Source: Pseudomonas oryzihabitans (GTDB taxonomy: Bacteria > Pseudomonadota > Gammaproteobacteria > Pseudomonadales > Pseudomonadaceae). Taken from it: a DNA stretch of 64,000 bases. Positions 55,066-64,000 of this stretch are shown piece after piece (position 1 is the stretch's first letter; every line of letters starts with the position of its first letter). Location of the stretch: positions 2,322,001-2,386,000 of the forward strand of contig NZ_CP017024.1 in assembly GCF_014522265.1 (NCBI RefSeq), written 5' to 3'. The position numbers were made by a program, and so were the translations under genes. The notes beneath the pieces are model-generated. The model ran no database searches. It was not told the DNA's origin and saw only the letters and a list, made by a program, of their open reading frames with translations.

Positions 55066-55082
55066 CTCCCGCGCCGTACCTA

Positions 55083-55118
55083 CCCCCTCTCCCTCTGGGA
55101 GAGGGCTGGGGTAAGGGA
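55083..55118. repeat. REP family B, single copy between rutC and rutD
   Basis: CCCCCTCTCCCTCTGGGAGA followed by GGGCTGGGGTAAGGG is a family-B REP in the rut operon. Confidence 0.65.
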
Positions 55119-55150
55119 AGCCCCAACCACTGAACCACCGAGGACCGCCC

Positions 55151-55936
55151 ATGCACTTCGAACTCCATGGCCGCCAGGACCCGGCGGCCGAGACCCTGCT
55201 GCTCAGCTCCGGGCTGGGCGGCGCCGGGGCCTTCTGGGCGCCGCAGCTGGCGGCCCTCGGCGAAAGATTCCGGGTGGTGGTCTACGACCAGACCGGCACC
55301 GGCAGCAGTCCGGCCGACCTGCCGGCGGACTATCGCATCCAGCATATGGCCGAGGACCTGCTGGCCCTGGCCGATCGCCTGGAACTGCGCGAGTGCCTGT
55401 TCATGGGCCATGCCCTGGGCGGTCTGGTGGGCCTGCAGGCCAGTCTGCTGCGTCCGGGCCTGATCCGCCGCCAGGTGCTGGTCAATGCCTGGAGTCGACC
55501 CAATGCGCATACCGCGCGCTGCTTCGCCCTGCGCCAGCGCCTGCTGCGCGACAGCGGCGCCGCGGCCTATGTCCAGGCCCAGGCGATCTTTCTCTATCCG
55601 GCTACCTGGATCGCCGAACACGGCGAGCGCCTGGCCGCCGACGAAGCCCATGCCCTGGCGCACTTCCCCGGCGAGGCCAATGTCCTGCGGCGCATCGGCG
55701 CGCTGCTGGCCTTCGACCTGGACGCCGAGCTGGCGTGCATCCCGGTGCCGACCCTGGTGCTGGCCAATCGCGACGATGTCCTGGTGCCCTGGACCTCGTC
55801 CCAGCGGCTGGCCGCGGGTCTGCCCCGGGCCAGCTTCCAGTTGCTGGAGTGGGGCGGCCACGCCTCCAGCGTCACCGATTCCGCCACCTTCGACCGGGTG
55901 GTGCTCGACTATCTCAGCCAAGATCTGGAGGCGTAA
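55151..55936 (+). CDS. rutD: RutD, alpha/beta hydrolase family aminoacrylate hydrolase
   Basis: The gene encodes 261 residues. [21 protein letters not shown] near 16-36, [41 protein letters not shown] (nucleophile position GHALGG with Ala in place of Ser, as in RutD relatives), [12 protein letters not shown] and [11 protein letters not shown] are visible. In E. coli RutD speeds aminoacrylate breakdown. GAGGAC precedes the ATG. The gap to rutF is four bases. Confidence 0.92.
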   Translation: MHFELHGRQDPAAETLLLSSGLGGAGAFWAPQLAALGERFRVVVYDQTGTGSSPADLPADYRIQHMAEDLLALADRLELRECLFMGHALGGLVGLQASLLRPGLIRRQVLVNAWSRPNAHTARCFALRQRLLRDSGAAAYVQAQAIFLYPATWIAEHGERLAADEAHALAHFPGEANVLRRIGALLAFDLDAELACIPVPTLVLANRDDVLVPWTSSQRLAAGLPRASFQLLEWGGHASSVTDSATFDRVVLDYLSQDLEA

Positions 55937-55940
55937 CGCC

Positions 55941-56464
55941 ATGTCCGTTGCCCATGCCTTGCCCCTGTCCGCCGCCAGCCCCGCCGCCCCGGTCGAACGC
56001 GACCTCTTCCGCGGGGCCATGGCGCGCCTGGGCGCCGCGGTCACCCTCGTCACCACCGATGGTCCGGCCGGCATGGCCGGCTTTACCGCCACCGCCGTGT
56101 GCAGCGTCAGCGATACCCCGCCGACCCTGCTGGTCTGCCTCAACCGCAGCGCCTCGGTGCACCCCGCCTTCAGTGCCAACGGCGTGCTCTGCGTCAACGT
56201 CCTGGCCGCCGGCCAGCAGGCGCTGGCCAACCTCTTCGGCGGTAAGACCGCCATGGCCGAACGCTTCGCCGCGGCGCGCTGGACCCGCCTCGCCACGGGG
56301 CACCGGTGCTGGACGGTGCCCTGGTGGCCTGCGATTGCCGCATCGCCGAGGTGCAGTCGGTGGGTAGCCACGACCTGCTGCTCTGCGAGGTGCTGGGGGT
56401 GGCCGAGCCGGGTGGCGAAGGCGGATTGCTGTACTTCGACCGGCGTTATCACGAGCTGGCTTAG
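55941..56464 (+). CDS. rutF: flavin reductase RutF, split by a frameshift
   Basis: RutF supplies reduced flavin to RutA. The first frame is normal through [40 protein letters not shown] and [20 protein letters not shown]. It then shifts. The other frame gives [20 protein letters not shown] and [12 protein letters not shown], ending at a TAG at 56462-56464, just as RutF should. One more G in GGGG at 56297-56300 restores a 174-residue protein. RutE and RutG genes do not follow; an opposing cysZ begins 75 bases later. Confidence 0.87.
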
Positions 56465-56538
56465 CCAGGGCTGCCGGACTTCGGCGCTGGCGCCGTCTCA
56501 GCGCCAACCTGCGTCAGAACGTCCGACGAACCCGCTCC

Positions 56539-57291
56539 TCAGGTGCGCACCAGCAGGGCCTTGTCGCCCCCTTCACGCACCCAGAAGAGCGTCGCCCCGG
56601 CCACGGCGGCGGGCATGAACAGGGCGTTCAGGCCGGGCACCAGCAGCGCAAGGTAGGTCACCCCGCCAAAGCCCAGGCAGCGCAGGCGGCGGGTGCGCAG
56701 CCAGGCGAGCATGCTGCGGAAATCCAGCTGGTGGTTGTCGGCGGGGAAGTCGATGTACTGCACCGCCATCATCCAGACGCCGAACAGGATCCACAGCGGC
56801 GCGGCGATCAGGTTCAGACCGGGGATGAAGGTCAGCACCAGCAGGCCCAGCGCACGCGGCAGGTAGTAGCCCAGCTTGCGCAGTTCACGCTGCAGGGTGC
56901 GCGGCACCATGGTGACCAGTTCGGCGAGATTGAACGGCGGGAAATCGTCCTGGCCGCGTACCATGACCTCGACCTTTTCCGCGAGAAAGCCGTTGAAGGG
57001 CGCCGCCACCAGGTTGGCCAGCATCGTGAAGGTAAAGAAGATGATCGCCAGCAGCAGGAGCACGAACAGTGGCCAGAGCAGCCATTCGACGAAGCTCGCC
57101 CAGGCCGGCAGGCTCGGCATCAGCTGCTCCAGCCAGCCCTCGAAGCCGCGCACGGCAAAGGTGAGGATGGCCGCGTAGAGCAGCAGATTGATGGTGAGCG
57201 GGATGACCACGAAGCGGCGCATGCCGGGGCGAGTCACCAGGCGCAGCCCTTCGGCGAAATAGGCGGAGCCGGACAGCGGAGCGACAGCCAT
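56539..57291 (-). CDS. cysZ: sulfate transporter CysZ
   Basis: The gene encodes 250 residues of an inner-membrane sulfate channel used in cysteine synthesis. [20 protein letters not shown] at the N-terminus and [23 protein letters not shown] are typical, as are [35 protein letters not shown], and [27 protein letters not shown]. Four to five hydrophobic segments are seen. The ATG at 57291 has AGGAA at proper spacing and is preferred to a GTG ten codons upstream. It is divergent from trxB, with 299 bases between; no gene or clear motif is seen there. Confidence 0.9.
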   Translation of the reverse strand: MAVAPLSGSAYFAEGLRLVTRPGMRRFVVIPLTINLLLYAAILTFAVRGFEGWLEQLMPSLPAWASFVEWLLWPLFVLLLLAIIFFTFTMLANLVAAPFNGFLAEKVEVMVRGQDDFPPFNLAELVTMVPRTLQRELRKLGYYLPRALGLLVLTFIPGLNLIAAPLWILFGVWMMAVQYIDFPADNHQLDFRSMLAWLRTRRLRCLGFGGVTYLALLVPGLNALFMPAAVAGATLFWVREGGDKALLVRT

Positions 57292-57425
57292 GAAGATTCC
57301 TGACGGGGAGCGGGAATGCACAGCTTACCTCAGGGCTCGATTGCCGCAGCGGTCGACATAGGCGCGCCCTATGGTCTGGATTTAGAATGGTCGCTTCTGT
57401 GGAGGGGCGGTACCCGTTAGGCTGA

Positions 57426-58565
<1,140 letters not shown>

Positions 58566-58587
58566 GGCTGAGCAGCGTCTGACAAAG

Positions 58588-58614
58588 AAAACCCCGGCAC
58601 TGGCCGGGGTTTTT
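58588..58614 (+). terminator. rho-independent terminator of trxB
   Basis: ACCCCGGC and GCCGGGGT arms with a four-base loop are flanked by AAAA and TTTTT, so the hairpin may terminate in both directions. Confidence 0.85.
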
Positions 58615-58732
58615 CGTTTTCGGGGCCTTCCGGCGTGCGCCGGGGTCCGGCTTGGCGGCCTTGACGACCCTGCTGGAAATGCAGCGAGCCGCGGCCGATT
58701 GGTCGGGGCTCGTGGTTTGGGGTTTTCCCTCA

Positions 58733-58763
58733 CCCCGGCCCTCTCCCAGGGGAGAGGGGGAAG
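58733..58763. repeat. REP family B, single copy
   Basis: CCCTCACCCCGGCCCTCTCC then CAGGGGAGAGGGGG lies between the trxB terminator and the end of glyA. Confidence 0.65.
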
Positions 58764-58772
58764 GCGGACCTC

Positions 58773-60026
58773 TTACTTGCCGTATACCGGCAGGCGGGCG
58801 CAGACGGCCTGCACCTTCTCACGCACGGCGTCGATCACGGATTCGTCGCCCATGTTGCCGAGGATGTCGCAGATCCAGCCGGCCAGCTCGCGGCACTCGG
58901 TTTCCTGGAAGCCACGGGTGGTGACGGCCGGGGTGCCGATGCGCAGACCGGAGGTGACGAAGGGCGAGCGCGGATCGTTCGGCACCGAGTTCTTGTTCAC
59001 GGTGATGAAGGCGCGACCCAGGGCGGCGTCCGCGTCCTTGCCGGTGATCTCCTGCTTGATCAGGCTGAGCAGGAACAGGTGGTTGTCGGTGCCGCCGGAT
59101 ACGACGTCGAAGCCGCGCTCGATGAACACGCCGGCCATGGCCTGGGCGTTCTTGATCACCTGCTGCTGGTAGGTCTTGAACTCGGGCTGCAGGGCTTCCT
59201 TGAAGCACACCGCCTTGCCGGCGATGACGTGCATCAGCGGACCTCCCTGGGCGCCGGGGAAGACCGCCGAGTTGAGCTTCTTCTCGATGGCTTCGTTGGC
59301 CTTGGCCAGGATCAGGCCGCCGCGCGGGCCGCGCAGGGTCTTGTGGGTAGTGCTGGTGACCACGTCGGCGAAGGGTACCGGGTTCGGATAGACACCGGCG
59401 GCGACCAGGCCGGCGAAGTGGGCCATGTCGACGAACAGGTAGGCACCCACGGCATCGGCGATGGCGCGGAAGCGGGCGAAGTCCAGCACCTGGGAATAGG
59501 CGGAGTAGCCGGCGACGATGACCTTGGGCTGGTGCTCGCGGGCCAGGCGCTCGACTTCGGCGTAGTCGATCAGGCCCTGCTCGTCGATGCCGTACTGCAC
59601 GGCGTTGTACAGCTTGCCGGAGGAGGACACGGTAGCGCCGTGGGTCAGGTGACCGCCGTGAGCCAGGCTCATGCCGAGGATGGTGTCGCCGGCTTCGATC
59701 AGCGCCAGGTACACGGCCGAGTTGGCCTGGGAGCCGGAGTGCGGCTGGACGTTGGCGTAGTCGGCGCCGAACAGCTGCTTGGCGCGGTCGATGGCCAGTT
59801 GCTCGACCACGTCGACGTATTCGCAGCCGCCATAGTAGCGCTTGTGGGGATAGCCTTCGGCGTACTTGTTGGTCAGCACGCTGCCCTGGGCTTCCATGAC
59901 CGCCGGACTGGTGTAGTTTTCCGAAGCGATCAGCTCGATGTGATCTTCCTGACGCTGGGCTTCCTGCTGCATGGCGGCATACAGGTCGGCGTCGAAGCGG
60001 GCGAGGGTGGTTTCACGGCTGAACAT
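58773..60026 (-). CDS. glyA: serine hydroxymethyltransferase
   Basis: The gene encodes 417 residues, the standard GlyA length. The PLP enzyme interconverts serine and glycine with tetrahydrofolate. [20 protein letters not shown] near 29-48, [14 protein letters not shown], the PLP Lys in [19 protein letters not shown] near 229, and [12 protein letters not shown] near 365 are all intact. The ATG at 60026 is chosen from the standard opening [12 protein letters not shown]. An 18-base perfect palindrome lies 33 bases upstream of the ATG. Confidence 0.97.
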   Translation of the reverse strand: MFSRETTLARFDADLYAAMQQEAQRQEDHIELIASENYTSPAVMEAQGSVLTNKYAEGYPHKRYYGGCEYVDVVEQLAIDRAKQLFGADYANVQPHSGSQANSAVYLALIEAGDTILGMSLAHGGHLTHGATVSSSGKLYNAVQYGIDEQGLIDYAEVERLAREHQPKVIVAGYSAYSQVLDFARFRAIADAVGAYLFVDMAHFAGLVAAGVYPNPVPFADVVTSTTHKTLRGPRGGLILAKANEAIEKKLNSAVFPGAQGGPLMHVIAGKAVCFKEALQPEFKTYQQQVIKNAQAMAGVFIERGFDVVSGGTDNHLFLLSLIKQEITGKDADAALGRAFITVNKNSVPNDPRSPFVTSGLRIGTPAVTTRGFQETECRELAGWICDILGNMGDESVIDAVREKVQAVCARLPVYGK

Positions 60027-60058
60027 GGCGGCAGGGTCCCCTGAGGCATGGCGAAGAG

Positions 60059-60076
60059 CGAGCCCGATCGGGCTCG
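60059..60076. promoter_or_regulatory. palindrome upstream of glyA
   Basis: CGAGCCCGATCGGGCTCG is a perfect 18-base palindrome 33-50 bases before the glyA start codon. It may be a repressor site or a hairpin in the leader. Confidence 0.35.
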
Positions 60077-60149
60077 TGAGGGGCGACATTCTACCCCATC
60101 GCGGGAACTCTGAGGTATGAGCGCCGGTCATGCGCCGCCGCCATCGGTC

Positions 60150-63100
60150 TCATGTCAGGACGGGGAACAGCCCCTGGTGCTCCAGCCGCTCGCGCAGCAG
60201 ATCCGGCGGCAGCGGACGGTCGAAGAGGAAGCCCTGCACCTCGTCGCAGCCATGGAGGCGCAGGAATTCCAGTTGCGCCGGCTCCTCGACGCCCTCGGCG
60301 ATCACCGAGAGATTGAGGCTGTGGGCCATGGCGATGATGGCCCGGGCGATCTGCGCATCCTGCTCGCCGTGGGGCAGGCCGTCGACGAAGCTGCGGTCGA
60401 TCTTGAGGATGTCGATGGGGAACTGCTTGAGGTAGTTGAGCGAGGAATAGCCGGTGCCGAAGTCGTCGACCGCGATGCACAGGCCCAGGCTCTTGAGTTC
60501 GCCCAGCAGCTGCAGGGCCTCGCCGACGTCGCGCATCAGGATGCTTTCGGTCAGTTCCAGCTCCAGGCAGGCCGGCGCCAGGCCGGTCTCGGCGAGGATC
60601 TCGGCGATGCGCTGGCCGAGCTGGCCATCGCTGAACTGGCGGGCGGAGAGATTCACCGAGACCTTGGGAATGCGCACCCTGGCCGCGTGCCATTCGCGCA
60701 TCTGCCGGCAGGCTTCGCGAATCACCCAGTCGCCGACCTGGACCACCAGGCCGATCTCTTCCAGCACCGGGATGAATTCCGCCGGCGAGACGTGGCCGCG
60801 CACCGGATGCTCCCAGCGCAGCAGGGCCTCGACCCCGGTCAGGCGCCGGTTGTCGCAACGGTACTGCGGCTGGTAGTGCAGGCGGAATTCACCCTGCAGC
60901 AGGGCGTGCCGCAGATCGGCTTCCAGTTCCAGGCGCTCCAGGGCGCGGGCGTTCATCTCGGCCTGGTAGAACTGGAAGTTGTTCTTGCCCATCTCCTTGG
61001 CGTGGTACATGGCGGTGTCGGCGTTCTTCATCAGCTGGCTGAGTTCATGGCCGTCCTGGGGCGAGAGGGCGATGCCGATGCTGGCGGAGACGAAGAATTC
61101 GCGGCCTTCGAGCACGAAGGCCTCGGACAGCTGGGAGAGGATCTGCTCGCCGACGCGGATCGCCTGGGCCAGGGCGACCTCGCGGCTTTCCAGACCGGAC
61201 AGCAGCAGGGTGAATTCGTCGCCACCCATGCGCGCCACGCTGTCCTCGGTGCCGACGCAGGCGGTCAGGCGCATGGCCACGTCCTTGAGCAGGCGGTCGC
61301 CGGCGGCGTGGCCGAGGCTGTCGTTGATCGGCTTGAAGCGGTCGAGGTCGAGGAACATCAGCACCACCCAGCTGCCGTTGTGGCGGCTCTGCTGCAGGGC
61401 GTTGTGCAGGCGATCCTGGAACAGGGTGCGGTTGGGCAGCAGGGTCAGGGCGTCGTAGTAGGCCAGGCGGTGGATGCGCCTTTCGCTGGCCTTGCGCTCG
61501 CTGATGTCGACGAAGAAGCAGACATAGCTCATCAGGTCGCCGTCGTCGTCGCGGATGGCGGTGATGCCGACCCAGGAGGGGTAGGGCTCGTTGTCCTGGC
61601 GGCGCTGCCAGAGTTCGCCTTCCCAGCTCTCCTGGGTGCGCAGCTGCTGCATCACGTGCTGCAGCTGGTTGGCTTCCTGCTTGTCCGCGCAGAGCATCAT
61701 CGGCTGCTGGTCGAACACCTCTTCGGGACTGAAGCCGGTGATGCGGGTGAAGGTGCGGTTGACCCGCACGATGTAGCCGGCCGGGTCGGTGACCAGGATG
61801 GCGCCGGCGGAGTGGTCGAACACCGTGGCCGCCATGCGCATGTCCTTTTCCGTGCGGCGCTGGGCGGAGATGTCGCGGCAGATGCCGAGCAGACCGGCGA
61901 AGCGCTCGTGGTCGTCCCATAGCGGCTTGAGGCGCAGCTCGATCTGCAGGGTGTGGCCCTGGGCGTGCAGGCAGTCGAGCAACAGGGGCGCGAAGTGTTC
62001 CCGGCGCAACTCGGCCAGGGCGCGCGGATTGTCGAGGCTGCGCAGCAGCCGCTGCAGGGTGCGGCGCACCTCCTGCCACTGGCGCGAGTGCACCACCAGT
62101 TCGGCCAGGGTGCGCTGTTGCAGCTCGCCGACGGGATAGCCGAGCAATTCCTCCACCGAGGGACTGATGTAGTTGAGCACCAGCTGGGCGTCGGTGGTGA
62201 AGATGACGTCGCTGATGCTTTCCGCCAGCTGCCGGTAGCGATTCTCGCTTTCGCGCAGGCGCTCGCTGGCCCGCACCATGTCGGTGACATCCAGGGCCAG
62301 CCCGACCACGCTTGCCGCGGTGCCGTCCGCCGCACGGGCGAGGCGCTGCTCGCGCACGTCGAACCAGCGCCAGCCGCCGTTGCGGTGCTGCCAGCGCAAG
62401 AGGCTGCTGCTGGGCTGGTCGGAGAGCGTCGGCCGCATGCTCACCACCCGCTCGTGCAGTTCGAGGTCATCCGGGTGCAGGCGCGCGCGCCCGAGGCTGG
62501 CGAAGGCTTCCGGCGGATAGCCGAGCTTGAGGGCCAGCGAACGACTCTCGTAGGTCAGCTCGCCGCTGGCCACGTCATAGGTATAGAGGGTGTCGGGGAT
62601 GGCGCTGATCAGATTCGACCAGAAGCTGTCGCGCTCGAGCAGGCGCAATTCGCCGAGCTTGCGCTGGGTGATGTCGTTGAGGCTGAGCAGGGTCGCGTCG
62701 AGGTGCCGGGGGTCGGCTGGCAGGTGCATGGTCAGCCAGAGGTGCCGTTCGCCCTCGGCAGTGCCGATGCAGGTCTCGAGTTCCAGTACCTGCTGGCCGG
62801 AGAGCAGGCCGGCCAGCAGGCGGTATCTCTTGCCACCGAGCTGGACGCGGGAGTCACCCACCAGCCGCGCCCAGGCCTGGTCGAGGTGCTCGATGCCGAG
62901 CATTTCCAGGGCGCGCTGGTTGATCTCGGTGATGCGCACCTGGCGGCCCAGGCTATCCAGGACTTCGGGCTCGCGGGCGAACAGCTCCGCCAGTTGCTCG
63001 GGGCGCTCCAGGCCGAGGGCCTGCATGTGCGGCTGGACGGCGCTCAGATCCACCACGCAGATGCCGGTGTGCACCCCGTTGAAGATGCTTTCGTAGCGCT

Positions 63101-64000
63101 GCCGGGTGGTCTGGATGGTCTCCAGGTTGCGCTGCTGTTCGGTGACGTCGCGCAAGACCCAGACGAAGCCATCCTGGGTCTGGGTGCGGTCGCGCAGGAC
63201 CCGGACACTGGGCTGGCTGTCCGCCAGGGCGTGGCAGCTGACCGCGAAGCGCCGCGGCTGGCCTTCCACCGCCAGGGTGACCAGGGCGCCGCTGTCACGC
63301 TCGGCGGCCGTCAGGGCGACCAGCTCGGGCAGCAGGCTGGCGAGGAAGAATTGCTGGGCGTCATTGGCGGCGATGCCCAGCAGCCGCGCGGCAGTGGCGT
63401 TGACATGCACCAGGCGACCATCGGCCTGGGTCATGCAGACGGCTTCCTCGATCCCGTTGAGCGCGATGCCGGCCAGGCGCAGGCCGCGTCGCGAGGCGAG
63501 GGTCAGGGCGCGCAGGCCACGTTCTTCGCGCAACAGCAAATAGAGCAGGATGACGGCCACCAGGCCGGACAGGCTGAACAGCGCCAGGCGGCCGAAGGAG
63601 GCCCCCAGCAGCGTGGTGCCCATGTCTTCGGCGGGATGGCTGCCCACTACCTGCCAGTTGCTGTAGGCCAGCTCCTGGCGTACCTCGTCGACGCTGTTCG
63701 CCGCCGGGGCTTCTCCGCCGCGGAACAGCAGGGTGCCCTGGGAGCGATCTTCCAGACGCCAGTCGAGGCCGGACGGTACCCGGGTCGGCCGCCACAGGGG
63801 TTCGAGCAGGGGGGCGCTGGTCAGCACCCACCAGCCATTCTGCAGTTGTGGATCGCCGGCCAGCAGCACATAGAGGGGCGCCGCGGTGGCCTGACCGTTG
63901 TAGCCGTAACGGAAGTCGGCCTGGCCGGCGCGCGCGATCAGTTGCTGGATGAAGGCGGCGTCCGGCGTATCGCCCAGGCGCGCACTGCGCAGGTTGGCGT
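60150..64000 (-). CDS. multi-PAS GGDEF-EAL cyclic di-GMP signalling protein (N-terminus beyond window)
   Basis: At least 1283 residues are visible and the frame stays open to the right edge, so the start is missing. From the N-terminal side there is a periplasmic-looking sensor region, a membrane segment (LFSLSGLVAVILLYLLLREE), at least four PAS-like domains (for example AVCMTQADGRLVHVNATAAR and GAILVTDPAGYIVRVNRTFT), a GGDEF domain with intact RMGGDEFTLLLSG near 61210-61240, and an EAL domain with intact GVEALLRWEHPV near 60810-60840, then DDFGTGYSSLNYLKQFP. No RxxD inhibitory site precedes GGDEF. Both synthesis and breakdown of cyclic di-GMP look possible. Confidence 0.9.
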   Translation of the reverse strand, partial: ANLRSARLGDTPDAAFIQQLIARAGQADFRYGYNGQATAAPLYVLLAGDPQLQNGWWVLTSAPLLEPLWRPTRVPSGLDWRLEDRSQGTLLFRGGEAPAANSVDEVRQELAYSNWQVVGSHPAEDMGTTLLGASFGRLALFSLSGLVAVILLYLLLREERGLRALTLASRRGLRLAGIALNGIEEAVCMTQADGRLVHVNATAARLLGIAANDAQQFFLASLLPELVALTAAERDSGALVTLAVEGQPRRFAVSCHALADSQPSVRVLRDRTQTQDGFVWVLRDVTEQQRNLETIQTTRQRYESIFNGVHTGICVVDLSAVQPHMQALGLERPEQLAELFAREPEVLDSLGRQVRITEINQRALEMLGIEHLDQAWARLVGDSRVQLGGKRYRLLAGLLSGQQVLELETCIGTAEGERHLWLTMHLPADPRHLDATLLSLNDITQRKLGELRLLERDSFWSNLISAIPDTLYTYDVASGELTYESRSLALKLGYPPEAFASLGRARLHPDDLELHERVVSMRPTLSDQPSSSLLRWQHRNGGWRWFDVREQRLARAADGTAASVVGLALDVTDMVRASERLRESENRYRQLAESISDVIFTTDAQLVLNYISPSVEELLGYPVGELQQRTLAELVVHSRQWQEVRRTLQRLLRSLDNPRALAELRREHFAPLLLDCLHAQGHTLQIELRLKPLWDDHERFAGLLGICRDISAQRRTEKDMRMAATVFDHSAGAILVTDPAGYIVRVNRTFTRITGFSPEEVFDQQPMMLCADKQEANQLQHVMQQLRTQESWEGELWQRRQDNEPYPSWVGITAIRDDDGDLMSYVCFFVDISERKASERRIHRLAYYDALTLLPNRTLFQDRLHNALQQSRHNGSWVVLMFLDLDRFKPINDSLGHAAGDRLLKDVAMRLTACVGTEDSVARMGGDEFTLLLSGLESREVALAQAIRVGEQILSQLSEAFVLEGREFFVSASIGIALSPQDGHELSQLMKNADTAMYHAKEMGKNNFQFYQAEMNARALERLELEADLRHALLQGEFRLHYQPQYRCDNRRLTGVEALLRWEHPVRGHVSPAEFIPVLEEIGLVVQVGDWVIREACRQMREWHAARVRIPKVSVNLSARQFSDGQLGQRIAEILAETGLAPACLELELTESILMRDVGEALQLLGELKSLGLCIAVDDFGTGYSSLNYLKQFPIDILKIDRSFVDGLPHGEQDAQIARAIIAMAHSLNLSVIAEGVEEPAQLEFLRLHGCDEVQGFLFDRPLPPDLLRERLEHQGLFPVLT

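Overview
The window is about 65% GC, densely packed and bacterial. Gene content points to a gammaproteobacterial Pseudomonas, most like the P. oryzihabitans/P. psychrotolerans group: PA0069-type radical SAM protein, azurin, OprD porin, a urease operon with an embedded acetyltransferase, BdcA/BdcR, a two-domain QuiC dehydroshikimate dehydratase, and RAYT/REP repeats. This is family recognition by eye, not a database search. No rRNA, tRNA, CRISPR array or prophage was seen.

Layout. 1-8341: end of a probable metallophosphoesterase, a frameshifted ArsB-type permease, cytochrome b561, a LysR regulator, an FUSC exporter and a secreted GH15 glucoamylase. 8372-9468: a lower-GC two-gene MNT/HEPN nucleotidyltransferase module with a long inverted repeat just before its start. 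9810-13936: acyltransferase, sirtuin, GyrI-like protein and the divergent bdcR/bdcA pair. 14007-18969: a LysR regulator and an SDR-MFS-SDR-DUF308 set of unknown substrate. 19018-26066: Hsp70-like, DCC, SDR, DUF502, S9 peptidase and radical SAM genes, with a five-unit REP array. 26162-32136: quinate/shikimate (3-dehydroshikimate) uptake and catabolism. 32404-37516: two tandem SDRs, LOG-type hydrolase, azurin, glutathione peroxidase and a lipoprotein. 37738-39917: cystine transporter and a REP-associated transposase bounded by inverted repeats.

40062-56464 is a nitrogen-scavenging block: urease (ureDA-GNAT-ureBC), ethanolamine use (AraC regulator, eat, eutBC) and pyrimidine degradation (rutR/rutABCDF). 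All three pathways release ammonia. Sigma-54-type -24/-12 sequences sit before rutA and before the ethanolamine regulator, each with an NtrC-like palindrome upstream, and a weaker one lies before ureD. The window ends with cysZ, trxB, glyA and a large multi-PAS GGDEF-EAL protein that runs off the right edge.

Two cross-cutting features stand out. First, the intergenic space is full of palindromic repeats: at least three REP families plus two 616-bp elements with inverted arms. Second, three genes (ArsB-like, rutA, rutF) are each broken by what looks like one missing G in a G run. That pattern suggests homopolymer undercalling rather than real gene decay.
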